In this document: in pieces, positions 1-7,490 of the stretch
Numbering within the stretch: position 1 is the first letter of the stretch
How the letters are laid out: each line of letters begins with the position of its first letter
NCBI RefSeq assembly: GCF_014042345.1
Contig: NZ_JACEZT010000006.1
Coordinates: forward strand, 124,001-188,000
DNA from: Rugamonas brunnea
Lineage (GTDB): Bacteria; Pseudomonadota; Gammaproteobacteria; Burkholderiales; Burkholderiaceae_D
DNA length: 64,000 nt
Direction of reading: 5' to 3'
Position numbers and translations under genes: made by a program
Notes under the pieces: generated by a model
What the model was told of the DNA's origin: nothing
Databases searched by the model: none
Seen by the model: the letters and a program-made list of their open reading frames with translations, nothing else

Positions 1-1903
1 CCAGCGCGAGGCCCAGCAGCGCCAGGAACAGCAGGGCGGGCGCAGCCAGTTGCAGCCAGCGCATGGCGCGGCCGGGACTATCATGCGGTCCGCGCTGCCA
101 GCCAAAGCGCAAGGCCAGGCAGTGGGCGGTGAGGGCGGTCAGGGCCAGCTTGGCCAGTTCCACAGGCTGCAGGTCGAAGACGCCGGTCTCGTCGCCCCAC
201 AGCACTTGGGCCGCCAGTGCTGCCAGCGCCACGGCGGCGAGCAGCATCAACAGCCACTCCACGCCGCGTTGGCGGAGATGGCTAGCCAGGGACCCCATCG
301 CCAGACGGCATGCGGTGGCCAGCGCGGTGCCGACAGCCAGCATGGCGGCGCTCTTCTGGTAGTAGCGTAGCCATGATGATTCATCCGCACCCAGCCCCAG
401 TTCCAGTTGCGCCAGCAGTCCCGCCGCCAGCAGGATGACGGCGGCGGCGAAGGGCGGCGACAGGCGACCCGGCGCGAGCAGCCCCATGGCCAGCGCACAG
501 CACGCGAGCAGCAGCGCGCTGGCGGCGCTGGGGGGATGGCCGGCCCGTTGCAGCACCAGCGCCGCCGCGCCGCCGGCCAACAGGCAACTGACGGACCACC
601 ATTGCGGCGCCGTGCGCCAATGGATTCCCGTGGCCGCAAGGCTGCGGGTGTCGGGAACAAAGCGGCCGGCACGGCGGGCTGCGATGGGGGCGGCAAAGCG
701 GGTGGAGAAACGGGCGGCAAAACGACTGGCAAGGCGGGCGGCAAGGCTGGCAGCGATGCGGATGGCGAACACCAGGCACAAGCCGGCTGCTCCAACGGCC
801 AGTGTCGCGGCAACGATCCGGTCGCCGTCCCCGTGCCAGAGATCCCGCAATTGCCAGCGCCATTCGACAGCCGCCGGCAACCGCGCTTGCGGCATGCTGT
901 ACAGCGCGATGCGGCGGCTGGGCGTCATGGCCAGTTCGTTGCCGGCGATGGCGAGGCTGAAGCGCGTGTGGCCGACGATGATGGCGCGCACCGAGGCGAG
1001 CGGCACTTCCTGGCGCCGCAGGTCGGCGGACTCGCCATCGCGCAGCGCCTGGACGGCGGCAGGCGCGCCGTCCGGATTGCCGGCGCTGAGCACGAGCTGT
1101 CCATCCTCGCGCGCCAGCCGCGCGGCGCCCGGCGTGACGTCCGGCAAGCCGAGGCGGTTGGCGCAATGGAGGTTGCCGCCGAACGTGAGGGGATGGGGCA
1201 CCGTCAGCAGGGCTGGCGCCCAGCGGTTCCAGTGCGCCATCAGCCGCGCACCGAGGCGCGCATCGGGGCAGGGTGGCTGCAGCTGGCCATCGCGGTACAG
1301 CGTGGCGCCGTCGTAGCGCCAATGCTGGCCAGCCATGCTGAAGGCCACGCTGCCGGTGCTGGACTGTTCGATGGTGAAGCGCCGGTCGTTGATCTGGAAG
1401 GCGCGCATGTCTTGCACGGTGGCGCTGCCCATGCGCCGTTCGCCGCCTTCGTTCTGCAGCACTACCTGGCGGGAAGGGCTCAGGTTGGTCAGCATCCACG
1501 CCCCGCTGGCATCGCGCCGCAGCAGTACGTGGGCCGGGTCGGCCTGCGGGGCCGCCAGTTCATGCCGTCCCAGCGTCACGCTCTCGCCCGGCGCCAGCAT
1601 CACCTTGATGGTGGCTGGTAGCCAGGCGGGCGGCGCGCGCCACAGCGCCCATGCCTGCAAGGCGCACAGTAACGCGACCAGCAGGGCTACGGCGGCGCGT
1701 GCGCCGTTGCGGGCGAGCGCGTTCAGGAAGGCACGGCAGGTTTGCATGCACTGGCTGGGCCATGCGCGCGCGGGGAACCGTGGCGAAGGGGCCGGACGGG
1801 TCGGATTGGCCTTGTGCCCGGCATGCTGGCGGCGGTGCGCAGCATCTTCCGGCGTGCCTTCAGGTGCGGGTTGCCGGCGCACGAATGGCATGGTGGTGCC
1901 CAT
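1..1903 (-). CDS. FtsW/RodA/SpoVE-family protein with N-terminal FHA-like region (C-terminus outside window)
   Basis: The frame opens with an ATG overlapping the kinase stop (ATGA) and stays open to the window edge, giving 634 visible residues. After a variable 65-residue N-terminus comes one membrane segment (about 68-88). Two beta-rich regions (about 100-185 and 235-320) carry FHA-like features, for example the LGR at 111-113. From about residue 355 there are many hydrophobic segments, and near residue 580 the sequence QPVELAKLAL matches the QPSELAKLA signature of FtsW/RodA glycan polymerases. The family polymerises lipid II during division or elongation. The FHA-like part would bind phosphothreonine, which fits the upstream kinase; that link is inferred. 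The FHA assignment is weaker than the FtsW one. Confidence 0.8.
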   Translation of the reverse strand, partial: MGTTMPFVRRQPAPEGTPEDAAHRRQHAGHKANPTRPAPSPRFPARAWPSQCMQTCRAFLNALARNGARAAVALLVALLCALQAWALWRAPPAWLPATIKVMLAPGESVTLGRHELAAPQADPAHVLLRRDASGAWMLTNLSPSRQVVLQNEGGERRMGSATVQDMRAFQINDRRFTIEQSSTGSVAFSMAGQHWRYDGATLYRDGQLQPPCPDARLGARLMAHWNRWAPALLTVPHPLTFGGNLHCANRLGLPDVTPGAARLAREDGQLVLSAGNPDGAPAAVQALRDGESADLRRQEVPLASVRAIIVGHTRFSLAIAGNELAMTPSRRIALYSMPQARLPAAVEWRWQLRDLWHGDGDRIVAATLAVGAAGLCLVFAIRIAASLAARLASRFAARFSTRFAAPIAARRAGRFVPDTRSLAATGIHWRTAPQWWSVSCLLAGGAAALVLQRAGHPPSAASALLLACCALAMGLLAPGRLSPPFAAAVILLAAGLLAQLELGLGADESSWLRYYQKSAAMLAVGTALATACRLAMGSLASHLRQRGVEWLLMLLAAVALAALAAQVLWGDETGVFDLQPVELAKLALTALTAHCLALRFGWQRGPHDSPGRAMRWLQLAAPALLFLALLGLAL

Positions 1904-2943
1904 CATGCGCTCTGGATGGTGCGCCAGCCATTGGCGGCGGTGGGGCGGGCCAGTCCGTGGCTCAGTTCATACGGGCCGGGGATGGCGGTCCGTGGCAGCG
2001 TATGGCGGATGGCGTCGAGCAGGCGGCTGACCTGCACCGCGTGCCGGGGCCGCAGCGCGGGATCGGTGGCCAGTAGGGCGCGCAGCAGTTGCAGGGCCGG
2101 CGCGCGCGCTTGCGGCCGCGCGCGCGCGATGGCGTCGCCGAAGTGCTGGGCCTCGTCCTCCGGCAAGGCGGGCGGGATGGCGCCGCCGTGCGCGTCGCGC
2201 AGCACGCCGGCGCCGGCCGTGTGGTGCACGCGGTAGGCGTGGCCGCAGTCGCTGCAGAACCGTAGCGGCTCGCCGCCGGTGGCGAGGTAGTAGAACAGGG
2301 CGCCCAGCGAGAAGTAGTCGCTGCGCGCATCGGTGGCGTAGCCGCCGTCGGCGCCCGGGAAGAACTGTTCCGGTGCCTGCCAGTTGGCGGTGCCGGCGTA
2401 GGAATGGGGTTGTGCGTGGTCGAGTGGCCGGTTGGTGCCGAAATCGGCCAGCTTGACGGTGGCCAGTTGCGGGTCCAGCAGCACGTTGGCCGGCTTCAGG
2501 TCCAGGTAGCGCCAGCCGTACTGATGCACCTTGGCCAGCGCCTGGTTCAGTTGCGCGATCCAGTCCAGCAACTGCGGCAGCGGAACGGTTTCGCCGCGTG
2601 CTTTCAGGGTGGTGGTGTGGCGGGCCAGGTCGCTGCCCATCAGTTCGAGCGCCAGCACGGGCAGGCCGTCGTGCCAGCCGCTGTCGAGCAGGCGCACGAT
2701 GTGGCGCTCGTCCCATGGCTCCAGCGATTGCAGGAAGGCGATCTCGTTACGGGCGCTGTCGATCCAGCGCGCGCGTTGTTCGGGCAGGGCGCGCGCCATC
2801 TGCTCCTTGTTGATCAGTTTGATGGCCACGTCGCGCGTGGCGCGCGGCCCGCTGGCGCGCCAGATCACGCCGTAGGCCGAACCGCCGATTTGCTCGCGCA
2901 GCCGGTAGTGCCCCAGTTCCAAGGTGATGATCGTGTCCGTCAT
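1903..2943 (-). CDS. Ser/Thr protein kinase, non-RD type
   Basis: 346 residues holding one eukaryotic-type kinase domain. Visible motifs are a glycine loop around 19-26, ATP-binding Lys42 in VAIK, a catalytic loop YLDLKPAN (146-153) with Asp148 and Asn153, DFG at 167-169 and an APE-type segment near 190. The usual HRD is YLD, so this is a non-RD kinase probably not controlled by activation-loop phosphorylation. The second loop glycine is Ser22. A CxxC-H patch near 230 could bind metal. No membrane segment or extracellular sensor is present, so it is probably cytosolic. A GGGGGA ribosome site lies just upstream of the ATG. Its stop overlaps the start of the FHA-like/FtsW gene, whose product is the likeliest partner or substrate. 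Confidence 0.9.
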   Translation of the reverse strand: MTDTIITLELGHYRLREQIGGSAYGVIWRASGPRATRDVAIKLINKEQMARALPEQRARWIDSARNEIAFLQSLEPWDERHIVRLLDSGWHDGLPVLALELMGSDLARHTTTLKARGETVPLPQLLDWIAQLNQALAKVHQYGWRYLDLKPANVLLDPQLATVKLADFGTNRPLDHAQPHSYAGTANWQAPEQFFPGADGGYATDARSDYFSLGALFYYLATGGEPLRFCSDCGHAYRVHHTAGAGVLRDAHGGAIPPALPEDEAQHFGDAIARARPQARAPALQLLRALLATDPALRPRHAVQVSRLLDAIRHTLPRTAIPGPYELSHGLARPTAANGWRTIQSA

Positions 2944-3042
2944 GATTCCCCCGCCGGCACCGTGCCGTCATGCGGGTGTAGCGGGGGGAGGCGGAAAAGG
3001 GCGGGGCGTTATCGGACACGCCGGCCCGGTTGCGCGCGCCGC

Positions 3043-3417
3043 CTAGTGCGCGGTGATGCCGGCCGATGTCGAACGCCGGGCCGCCGTCATGGCCCCCATT
3101 TGGCGGCATGCTGCCGCGCAACGGCGGCACGCCGCCGCGCAATCCTGGCAATGGGCGGCGCGGTGCTTGCCGCACTCATCGCCGCACATGGTGCAAAGTT
3201 CGGCACAGGTCTGGCACATCAGGTCTGCGGCTTCGCTGTCGCGGGCCATCATCCCGGCGGCGAGACGACAATACTGTGCACAGTCCACGTCGAGCGCGAT
3301 GCAGCGCGTCATGGGGCCGACCATTTCCTCGCCCAGGCAGGCGGCCGCGCACATATCGCAGGCATTCGCACATTCGGTGCATGCTTCGATGCATGATTGG
3401 TATCGGTTCTGTTGCAT
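3043..3417 (-). CDS. Four-helix-bundle copper-binding protein (Csp/DUF326-like)
   Basis: A 124-residue protein with 19 cysteines spaced mostly as CxxxC and CxxC along predicted helices (Cys9, 13, 16, 20, 23, 27, 39, 46, 50, 68, 71, 75, 78, 82, 90, 93, 97, 100, 104). This matches copper-storage proteins, which line the core of a four-helix bundle with Cys thiolates and hold many Cu(I) ions. No signal peptide is visible, so it would be the cytosolic type. AAGGAG lies eight bases before the ATG. It stands alone, with no copper exporter or CueR beside it. The C-terminal 20 residues are Ala/Arg/Ser-rich and probably disordered. Confidence 0.88.
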   Translation of the reverse strand: MQQNRYQSCIEACTECANACDMCAAACLGEEMVGPMTRCIALDVDCAQYCRLAAGMMARDSEAADLMCQTCAELCTMCGDECGKHRAAHCQDCAAACRRCAAACRQMGAMTAARRSTSAGITAH

Positions 3418-3537
3418 GATCTGCTCCTTCTTGATCCATATTCAACATGTCCGGTCACCTTAGCACCGCTTGGTTTGACTGCCCCGCACCATACGGAGCG
3501 GAAAAGACGGTTGCAAAATGTTGGCGCGCAAAAAAAA

Positions 3538-3561
3538 GGTTCTTCACGGATTAGCGGGAGC
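3538..3561 (+). repeat. Left terminal inverted repeat of the cassette
   Basis: It begins GGTTCTTCACGGATT and continues AGCGGGAGC. It matches the reverse complement of 4511-4534 in 21 of 24 positions, with differences at positions 16, 17 and 23. Confidence 0.75.
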
Positions 3562-3592
3562 TCCAGGCGCTTCGGCTCCCTCACTGATCGCA

Positions 3593-3637
3593 AGCCGAAG
3601 GACTCAGGGTGGTCCTCTCTTTTTCTTTCGGCTTTTC
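3593..3637 (+). terminator. Terminator-like hairpin in the left arm of the cassette
   Basis: An outer stem AGCCGAA (3593-3599) pairs with TTCGGCT (3627-3633) and is followed by TTTC. Inside it, AGGAC (3599-3603) can pair with GTCCT (3612-3616). It could stop transcription entering from the left flank, or end a short RNA starting near 3480; neither can be decided from sequence. Confidence 0.4.
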
Positions 3638-3862
3638 TAAATCGCGCGATTCACTAGTAGATCGTTATAGCTGCCACGATTCTGATCTGATTCGTGGCAA
3701 ATCGCGGAACTAAAGCGCACGGAACGCCTCTAAAGACTATATAGCCGATTAGCGGAATATAGTGTTGCCGCAGCGGTCTTTTTAGTGCGCGATAGCGCGT
3801 TGCAGTGGTCCCTCGCAAGGATTAGCTGCGTTTATAGAACCGCCCTCACCGGGAGTACCACC

Positions 3863-4528
3863 ATGGCTGTCTACTATAAGCAGGTTCGTTTGCCCTCCGA
3901 TGTACTGGAAGCATTGGGGGATCACTCCGGTCATTGGTGGTCGGCCCCCGAGCTGGAACCAGTCATCGTCGAGGCCATCCGCGCCTTCATCAAACCGGCA
4001 TCGGCAACGCGCCAGCGGCCGGCGGACATGGATGCGGGCGGGTATCAATGGAAGCAACTGTTCCTCCCGGAAGGTACCAGGTTGCGTGCCAGTTTCGGGG
4101 GAATACCCAGCTTCGCCGTGGTGGAAGGCGACGATATCGTGTGCGACGGGCGGACCGTCTCGCCGTCCGGCTTCGCCAACCAGCAAGGGTGTGGCAACCG
4201 CAACGCGTGGAAGGCTGTTTGGCTGCGCTTTCCCGGCAGTGAGCAATGGCTGCTGGCCGATGTACGCCGGGCACGGCAGAACGCGGCGATCTCACGCCTG
4301 TTCAACGGCGATGCGCCGACAGCCGATCGGGCCACAGCACCACATCCGGTGCCGGCGAGCCGTGCGAAGCGCGCCGCAAAACCCCAGTTCAAGCCGAAGA
4401 AACAGGCGGTCCGCCCACCCGATATGGCGGCGAGGGTGCAAAACGAAGGCAAGCAACGCGAGCATGGTGCCGGAAGAAGTGCTCGCCGCAAGCGCCGGGC
4501 TCAAAAACGCGTTCCCGGCAATCCGTGA
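3863..4528 (+). CDS. RAMA-like domain protein, cassette passenger
   Basis: 221 residues starting at ATG 3863 behind GGGAG; the frame is open further upstream, but without conservation or a ribosome site. The N-terminal 55 residues are unassigned. Residues about 60-130 resemble the RAMA (restriction adenine methylase-associated) fold: a strand pair around GTRLRASFGG, then CDGRTVSPSGFAN and a late RNAWKAVW segment, matching the DG..xSPSxAA..N.W pattern. The last 75 residues are very basic (Lys/Arg/Pro/Ala), as in nucleic-acid-binding tails. RAMA domains occur with restriction and DNA-modification systems, but no methylase or nuclease lies here. The TGA is inside the right inverted repeat, so gene and element end together. 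The function is unknown and DNA binding is inference. Confidence 0.7.
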   Translation: MAVYYKQVRLPSDVLEALGDHSGHWWSAPELEPVIVEAIRAFIKPASATRQRPADMDAGGYQWKQLFLPEGTRLRASFGGIPSFAVVEGDDIVCDGRTVSPSGFANQQGCGNRNAWKAVWLRFPGSEQWLLADVRRARQNAAISRLFNGDAPTADRATAPHPVPASRAKRAAKPQFKPKKQAVRPPDMAARVQNEGKQREHGAGRSARRKRRAQKRVPGNP

Positions 4529-4534
4529 AGAACC
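4511..4534 (-). repeat. Right terminal inverted repeat of the cassette
   Basis: Read on the minus strand from 4534 it begins GGTTCTTCACGGATT and continues GCCGGGAAC, matching the left end in 21 of 24 positions. The stop codon of the passenger gene (4526-4528) is embedded in it. Confidence 0.75.
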
Positions 4535-4535
4535 T

Positions 4536-4565
4536 AAAAAAAGCCTGACGCTGCTAGCGTCAGGC
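4536..4565 (-). terminator. Rho-independent terminator of the glycine-zipper gene
   Basis: A perfect 10-bp stem GCCTGACGCT/AGCGTCAGGC (4543-4552 with 4556-4565, loop of 3) is followed on the minus strand by seven T residues. The T-tract is also the right flank of the cassette at 3538-4534. Confidence 0.9.
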
Positions 4566-4596
4566 CATGGCCGCCGGGGTGTGCGGCGCGAAATGA

Positions 4597-5073
4597 TCAG
4601 CGGCCGTAACCGCGCTCGTAGCCTCGCTCGTAACCCCGTTCGTAACCCTGGTCGTAGCCACGATGATGTTCATGTTCATGTTCGTAGTAGCCGTGGCCAC
4701 GGTACTCGCGATATTCGCGGTAGTAGGGCCGCGCCGGTTCCACGTAGACCACGCGCGGCGGGCCGTAGTAGCGCGGTGGCGGTGCGTAGTAGACGGGCGC
4801 CTGCTGGTAGTACACGGGCGCCGGCTGGCTGTAGACCCGGGTTTCGACATAGCCGCGGCGGTAGCCGCGATCGTCCGTGCTGATGCTGTTGCCCACGGCC
4901 GCGCCCACCAGGCCGCCGACGATGGCGCCGTCGCGGCCGCCCGCGTTGCTGCCGATTGCGGCGCCGATCACCGCGCCGGCCGCCGTGTTGAAGTCCCGGT
5001 CGCCGGCCATGGCGGCAGACGAGATTGCCATCGCGGCCAGCGTGACCGCACCCAGGATTTTCTTGCTCAACAT
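4597..5073 (-). CDS. Secreted glycine-zipper protein with Tyr/Arg/His-rich tail
   Basis: 158 residues, starting at the ATG behind AAGGAG; the open frame extends upstream into the acetyltransferase region, but out of that gene's frame. Residues 1-23 are a Sec signal peptide ending AMA. Residues about 30-65 form a glycine zipper (GAVIGAAIG and GAIVGGLVGAAVG), typical of 2TM outer-membrane or periplasmic proteins. The tail is low complexity: YY- and Pro-rich stretches, a His/Glu run (HEHEHEHH) and four GYERGYE-type repeats encoded by 12-bp DNA repeats near 4610-4660. The His-rich part might bind metal. The role is unknown; it is likely a small surface or envelope-stress protein. Confidence 0.85.
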   Translation of the reverse strand: MLSKKILGAVTLAAMAISSAAMAGDRDFNTAAGAVIGAAIGSNAGGRDGAIVGGLVGAAVGNSISTDDRGYRRGYVETRVYSQPAPVYYQQAPVYYAPPPRYYGPPRVVYVEPARPYYREYREYRGHGYYEHEHEHHRGYDQGYERGYERGYERGYGR

Positions 5074-5177
5074 GGTGATTCTCCTTGCATCGGCGACTAT
5101 CGGGATGATCAGTTTGGCCGTCGTATGAGCTTCACTATATCGTCCGGCAAAAAAACCACCATGCCTTATACACATTC

Positions 5178-5753
5178 TTACATTCGGGGAAGCCGTGTAA
5201 CATTTTCCGGCATTCCCGTCAGGCCGGCGCGGCGGGCCTCCCATTCCGGGCGCAGCAGGCTGTACAGCGTCACGTCGCGGAAGCTGCCGTTGATGAAGAA
5301 GGACTGGCGCAGCGTGCCTTCGGCCGTGAAGCCGCATTTCTCGGCCACGCGCACCGAGGCCTTGTTCTCGGGCGCCGTCATCAGTTCCAGCCTGTGGTAC
5401 TGGCTCACGTTGAACAGGTAGTCGATCAGCAGCGTGCAGGCCTCGGTCACGTAGCCGCGCCCGGCCAGCGCCGGATCGAACAGCCGGTAGCCGATTTCGC
5501 GCATGGTGGGCGTGCGCGCCTTGAAATGGGTGATCACGCCGACGATGTGGTGGGCCAGGTCCTCGATGACGAACAATTCGCTGTCCTCGGACGCGAAGCC
5601 GTTCTGCATGAATTCCTTGCGCATGGTTTCGGGCGACTTGAACTGGCTGGAAAAGTAATCGCCGCGCGAGGGCAGGTCGTTGACCAGCGCGATGAAGGTG
5701 TTCAGGTCGGCCGTGAGCAGATGGCGCACGGTGCACAGTTTCCCTTTGAGCAT
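5178..5753 (-). CDS. GNAT-family N-acetyltransferase (RimJ/RimL type)
   Basis: 191 residues from the ATG preceded by AGGAAG. The open frame extends upstream, but that part has no GNAT features. The C-terminal half has the family pattern: the strand IVGVITHFK, IGYRLFDPALAGRGYVTEA with the acetyl-CoA pyrophosphate loop (AGRGYVTEA, about residues 100-112), then NKASVRVAEKCGFTAEGTLRQ. Proteins of this subgroup acetylate ribosomal-protein N-termini, amino groups of small molecules or antibiotics; the substrate cannot be predicted. It is a single gene between the glycine-zipper gene and the divergent peptidase. Confidence 0.9.
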   Translation of the reverse strand: MLKGKLCTVRHLLTADLNTFIALVNDLPSRGDYFSSQFKSPETMRKEFMQNGFASEDSELFVIEDLAHHIVGVITHFKARTPTMREIGYRLFDPALAGRGYVTEACTLLIDYLFNVSQYHRLELMTAPENKASVRVAEKCGFTAEGTLRQSFFINGSFRDVTLYSLLRPEWEARRAGLTGMPENVTRLPRM

Positions 5754-5956
5754 GGACGCTTCCTTCCTGGCTGGGCACGAGTCCCCATGGTAAGGCAAGC
5801 TTGCCGCCGAATCAACGGGGCTTCGGGGATGGTCAAAATGTAATGGTTGCTGCGAAAAATAATCAAATAGGCTATTGTTGCTATCCCCCGTCATCCGCAG
5901 GGGAAAAATTATCAATCATGAAACGTTCCATTCCACACCCGAGAGACAGGATACGC

Positions 5957-7405
5957 ATGCACACCGTTTTCAAGAACGCCCTGGGCCACAAGCCCGTACT
6001 GACCATGCTGGCCGGCTGCCTGCTGGGCGCCGCCGCCTTGCCCGCGCTGGCCGCCCCGGCCAACGATAGCGCCACGCTGGCCGCCATTCGCGACCGCGCC
6101 ATGCAGGACAACTGGGCCTACGATCGCCTGGCCGACTTGACCGACCTGGTGGGCCCGCGCCTGTCCGGCTCGCCCGGCGCGGCGGCGGCCGTGGAGCAGG
6201 TGGCTGAGGCCATGCGCAAGCTGGGCGCAAAGGTCACGCTGCAGCCGGTCAAGGTGCCGCATTGGGTGCGGGGCGCCGAGTCGGCCGAACTGGTCGAGTA
6301 CGCGGGCCGTCCGGCTGGCATCACCCAGCGCGTGGTGCTGACGGCCCTGGGCGGCTCGGGCGCCACGCCGGCCGCCGGCCTCACGGCGCCGGTGCTGGTG
6401 GTGCACAGTTTCGATGAGCTGCAGGCCCGCGCGGCCGACGTCAAGGGCCGCATCGTGCTGTTCGACGTGGCGTTCGACCAGCAGATGGCTGACCGTGGCC
6501 TGGCCGGTCCGGCTTACGGGCAGGGCGCCAACTACCGCGTCAACGGCCCGCGCAAGGCGGCTGAATTGGGCGCCGTGGCGGCGCTGGTGCGCTCCGTGGG
6601 CGGCGCCGACTACCGCATCGCGCACACGGGCGCCACCTTCCTCGACGACAAGGCCCGCATCCCGGCCGCCGCCGTCACCACGGAGGACGCGCTGCTGATG
6701 GGGCGCCTGTTCGCGCGCGGCCCGCTGAAGATGCACCTCACGTTGACTCCGCAAACCCTGCCCGACGCCGACAGCTACAACGTGATCGCCGACCTGCCCG
6801 GCAGCGACAAGGCCGATGAAGTGGTGATCGTGTCCGGCCACCTCGATTCCTGGGACCTGGCCACCGGCGCCAACGACGATGGCGCCGGTGTGGCCGGCGC
6901 CATGGGCGTGCTGGCCACGCTCAAGCAGCTCAAGCTGCAGCCGCGCCGCACCATCCGCATGGTCGCCTGGATGAACGAGGAGAACGGCACCCGTGGCGGC
7001 AAGGCCTATTTCGCCGCCAACAAGGACCACATGGACCAGCAGGTGGCCGGCATCGAGAGCGATGGCGGTTCCGGCCGGCCGTTCGGCGTGCTGTCGAGCG
7101 TGGGGCCCAAGGCGGAGCCGCTGTTCGCGCCCCTGATGGCGGCGCTGGAGCCCATCGGCGCCGGCGTCTTTACCCGCCGCGACGAGCTGGGCGCGGCTGA
7201 CCTGTCCCCGCTGGAGCAGGCCGGCATGCCCGTGTTCGAGCCGCAGGTGGATACCCATCGCTATTTCGACTACCACCACACCCCGGCCGACACGCTCGAC
7301 AAAGTCAACCCGGACGACCTGCGCCGCCACGTGGCCGTGATGTCGGCCCTGACCTGGTTCCTGGCCAATACCGACCAGCCCATCGGCCGCGTGGCCAAGC
7401 CGTAG
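5957..7405 (+). CDS. Secreted M28-family metallopeptidase with PA domain (carboxypeptidase Q-like)
   Basis: The start at 5957 gives 482 residues and an N-terminal signal peptide (cleavage after ALAA near 33); an in-frame ATG at 5918 is possible but has a poorly spaced ribosome site. Residues about 125-260 form a PA-like insert. The M28 core has the two-zinc ligands in order: His295-x-Asp297 in GHLDSWD, Asp307/308 in GANDDG, the Glu341-Glu342 pair in MNEENGT, an Asp in ESDGG and a His in YHHTP near the C-terminus. The order matches plasma glutamate carboxypeptidase. It probably trims di- or oligopeptides in the periplasm or outside the cell. It is monocistronic. Confidence 0.93.
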   Translation: MHTVFKNALGHKPVLTMLAGCLLGAAALPALAAPANDSATLAAIRDRAMQDNWAYDRLADLTDLVGPRLSGSPGAAAAVEQVAEAMRKLGAKVTLQPVKVPHWVRGAESAELVEYAGRPAGITQRVVLTALGGSGATPAAGLTAPVLVVHSFDELQARAADVKGRIVLFDVAFDQQMADRGLAGPAYGQGANYRVNGPRKAAELGAVAALVRSVGGADYRIAHTGATFLDDKARIPAAAVTTEDALLMGRLFARGPLKMHLTLTPQTLPDADSYNVIADLPGSDKADEVVIVSGHLDSWDLATGANDDGAGVAGAMGVLATLKQLKLQPRRTIRMVAWMNEENGTRGGKAYFAANKDHMDQQVAGIESDGGSGRPFGVLSSVGPKAEPLFAPLMAALEPIGAGVFTRRDELGAADLSPLEQAGMPVFEPQVDTHRYFDYHHTPADTLDKVNPDDLRRHVAVMSALTWFLANTDQPIGRVAKP

Positions 7406-7490
7406 GCGCCAGCGCCTGGCTTGACCTTGCGCGCCGCCACGTGGCGTTGCTTCGTGCTAGTCTGTAGGGGTGAACCGTAAGGAGAGGACC

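Larger units (their letters stand above)
3418..3862. other. Gene-free stretch: Csp promoter side and left part of the putative cassette
   Basis: No convincing gene lies here. The first 120 bases form the upstream region of the copper-protein gene. From 3538 on it is the non-coding left arm of the putative mobile cassette, clearly more A+T-rich than the surroundings and full of dyads: GGGAGC/GCTCCC (3556-3561 with 3575-3580), a larger terminator-like hairpin (3593-3633), the perfect palindrome AATCGCGCGATT (3640-3651) and GCCACGA/TCGTGGC (3673-3679 with 3692-3698). The A+T-rich part around 3730-3765 (TATATA, TATAGT) probably holds the promoter of the RAMA-like gene, but no good -35/-10 pair was identified. 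Confidence 0.6.
3538..4534. mobile_element. Putative transposase-less insertion cassette with terminal inverted repeats
   Basis: The ends are inverted copies: 15 identical bases (GGTTCTTCACGGATT) extending to 21 matches in 24. The flanks are A8 on the left (3530-3537) and TA7 on the right (4535-4542), as expected for an 8-bp target duplication with one change. The 997-bp interior has a structured, A+T-rich left arm and one gene whose stop codon lies inside the right repeat. No transposase is present. From memory, ends starting GGxTCTTC and 8-bp A+T-rich duplications are typical of the ISL3 family, so this could be a mobile insertion cassette moved in trans. The insertion sits in the T-tract of the minus-strand terminator of the next gene. 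The repeats are seen directly; mobility and family are inference. Confidence 0.7.

Noticed and set aside
407..1621. Long plus-strand open frame of about 400 codons
   Set aside because: It is antisense to the FtsW-like gene, composed of Arg/Ala/Gly/Gln-rich sequence without any fold, as expected for G+C-rich shadows.
5074..5778. Upstream extension of the glycine-zipper gene
   Set aside because: It would remove the signal peptide from the N-terminus and runs out of frame through the acetyltransferase gene; AAGGAG marks the start at 5073.
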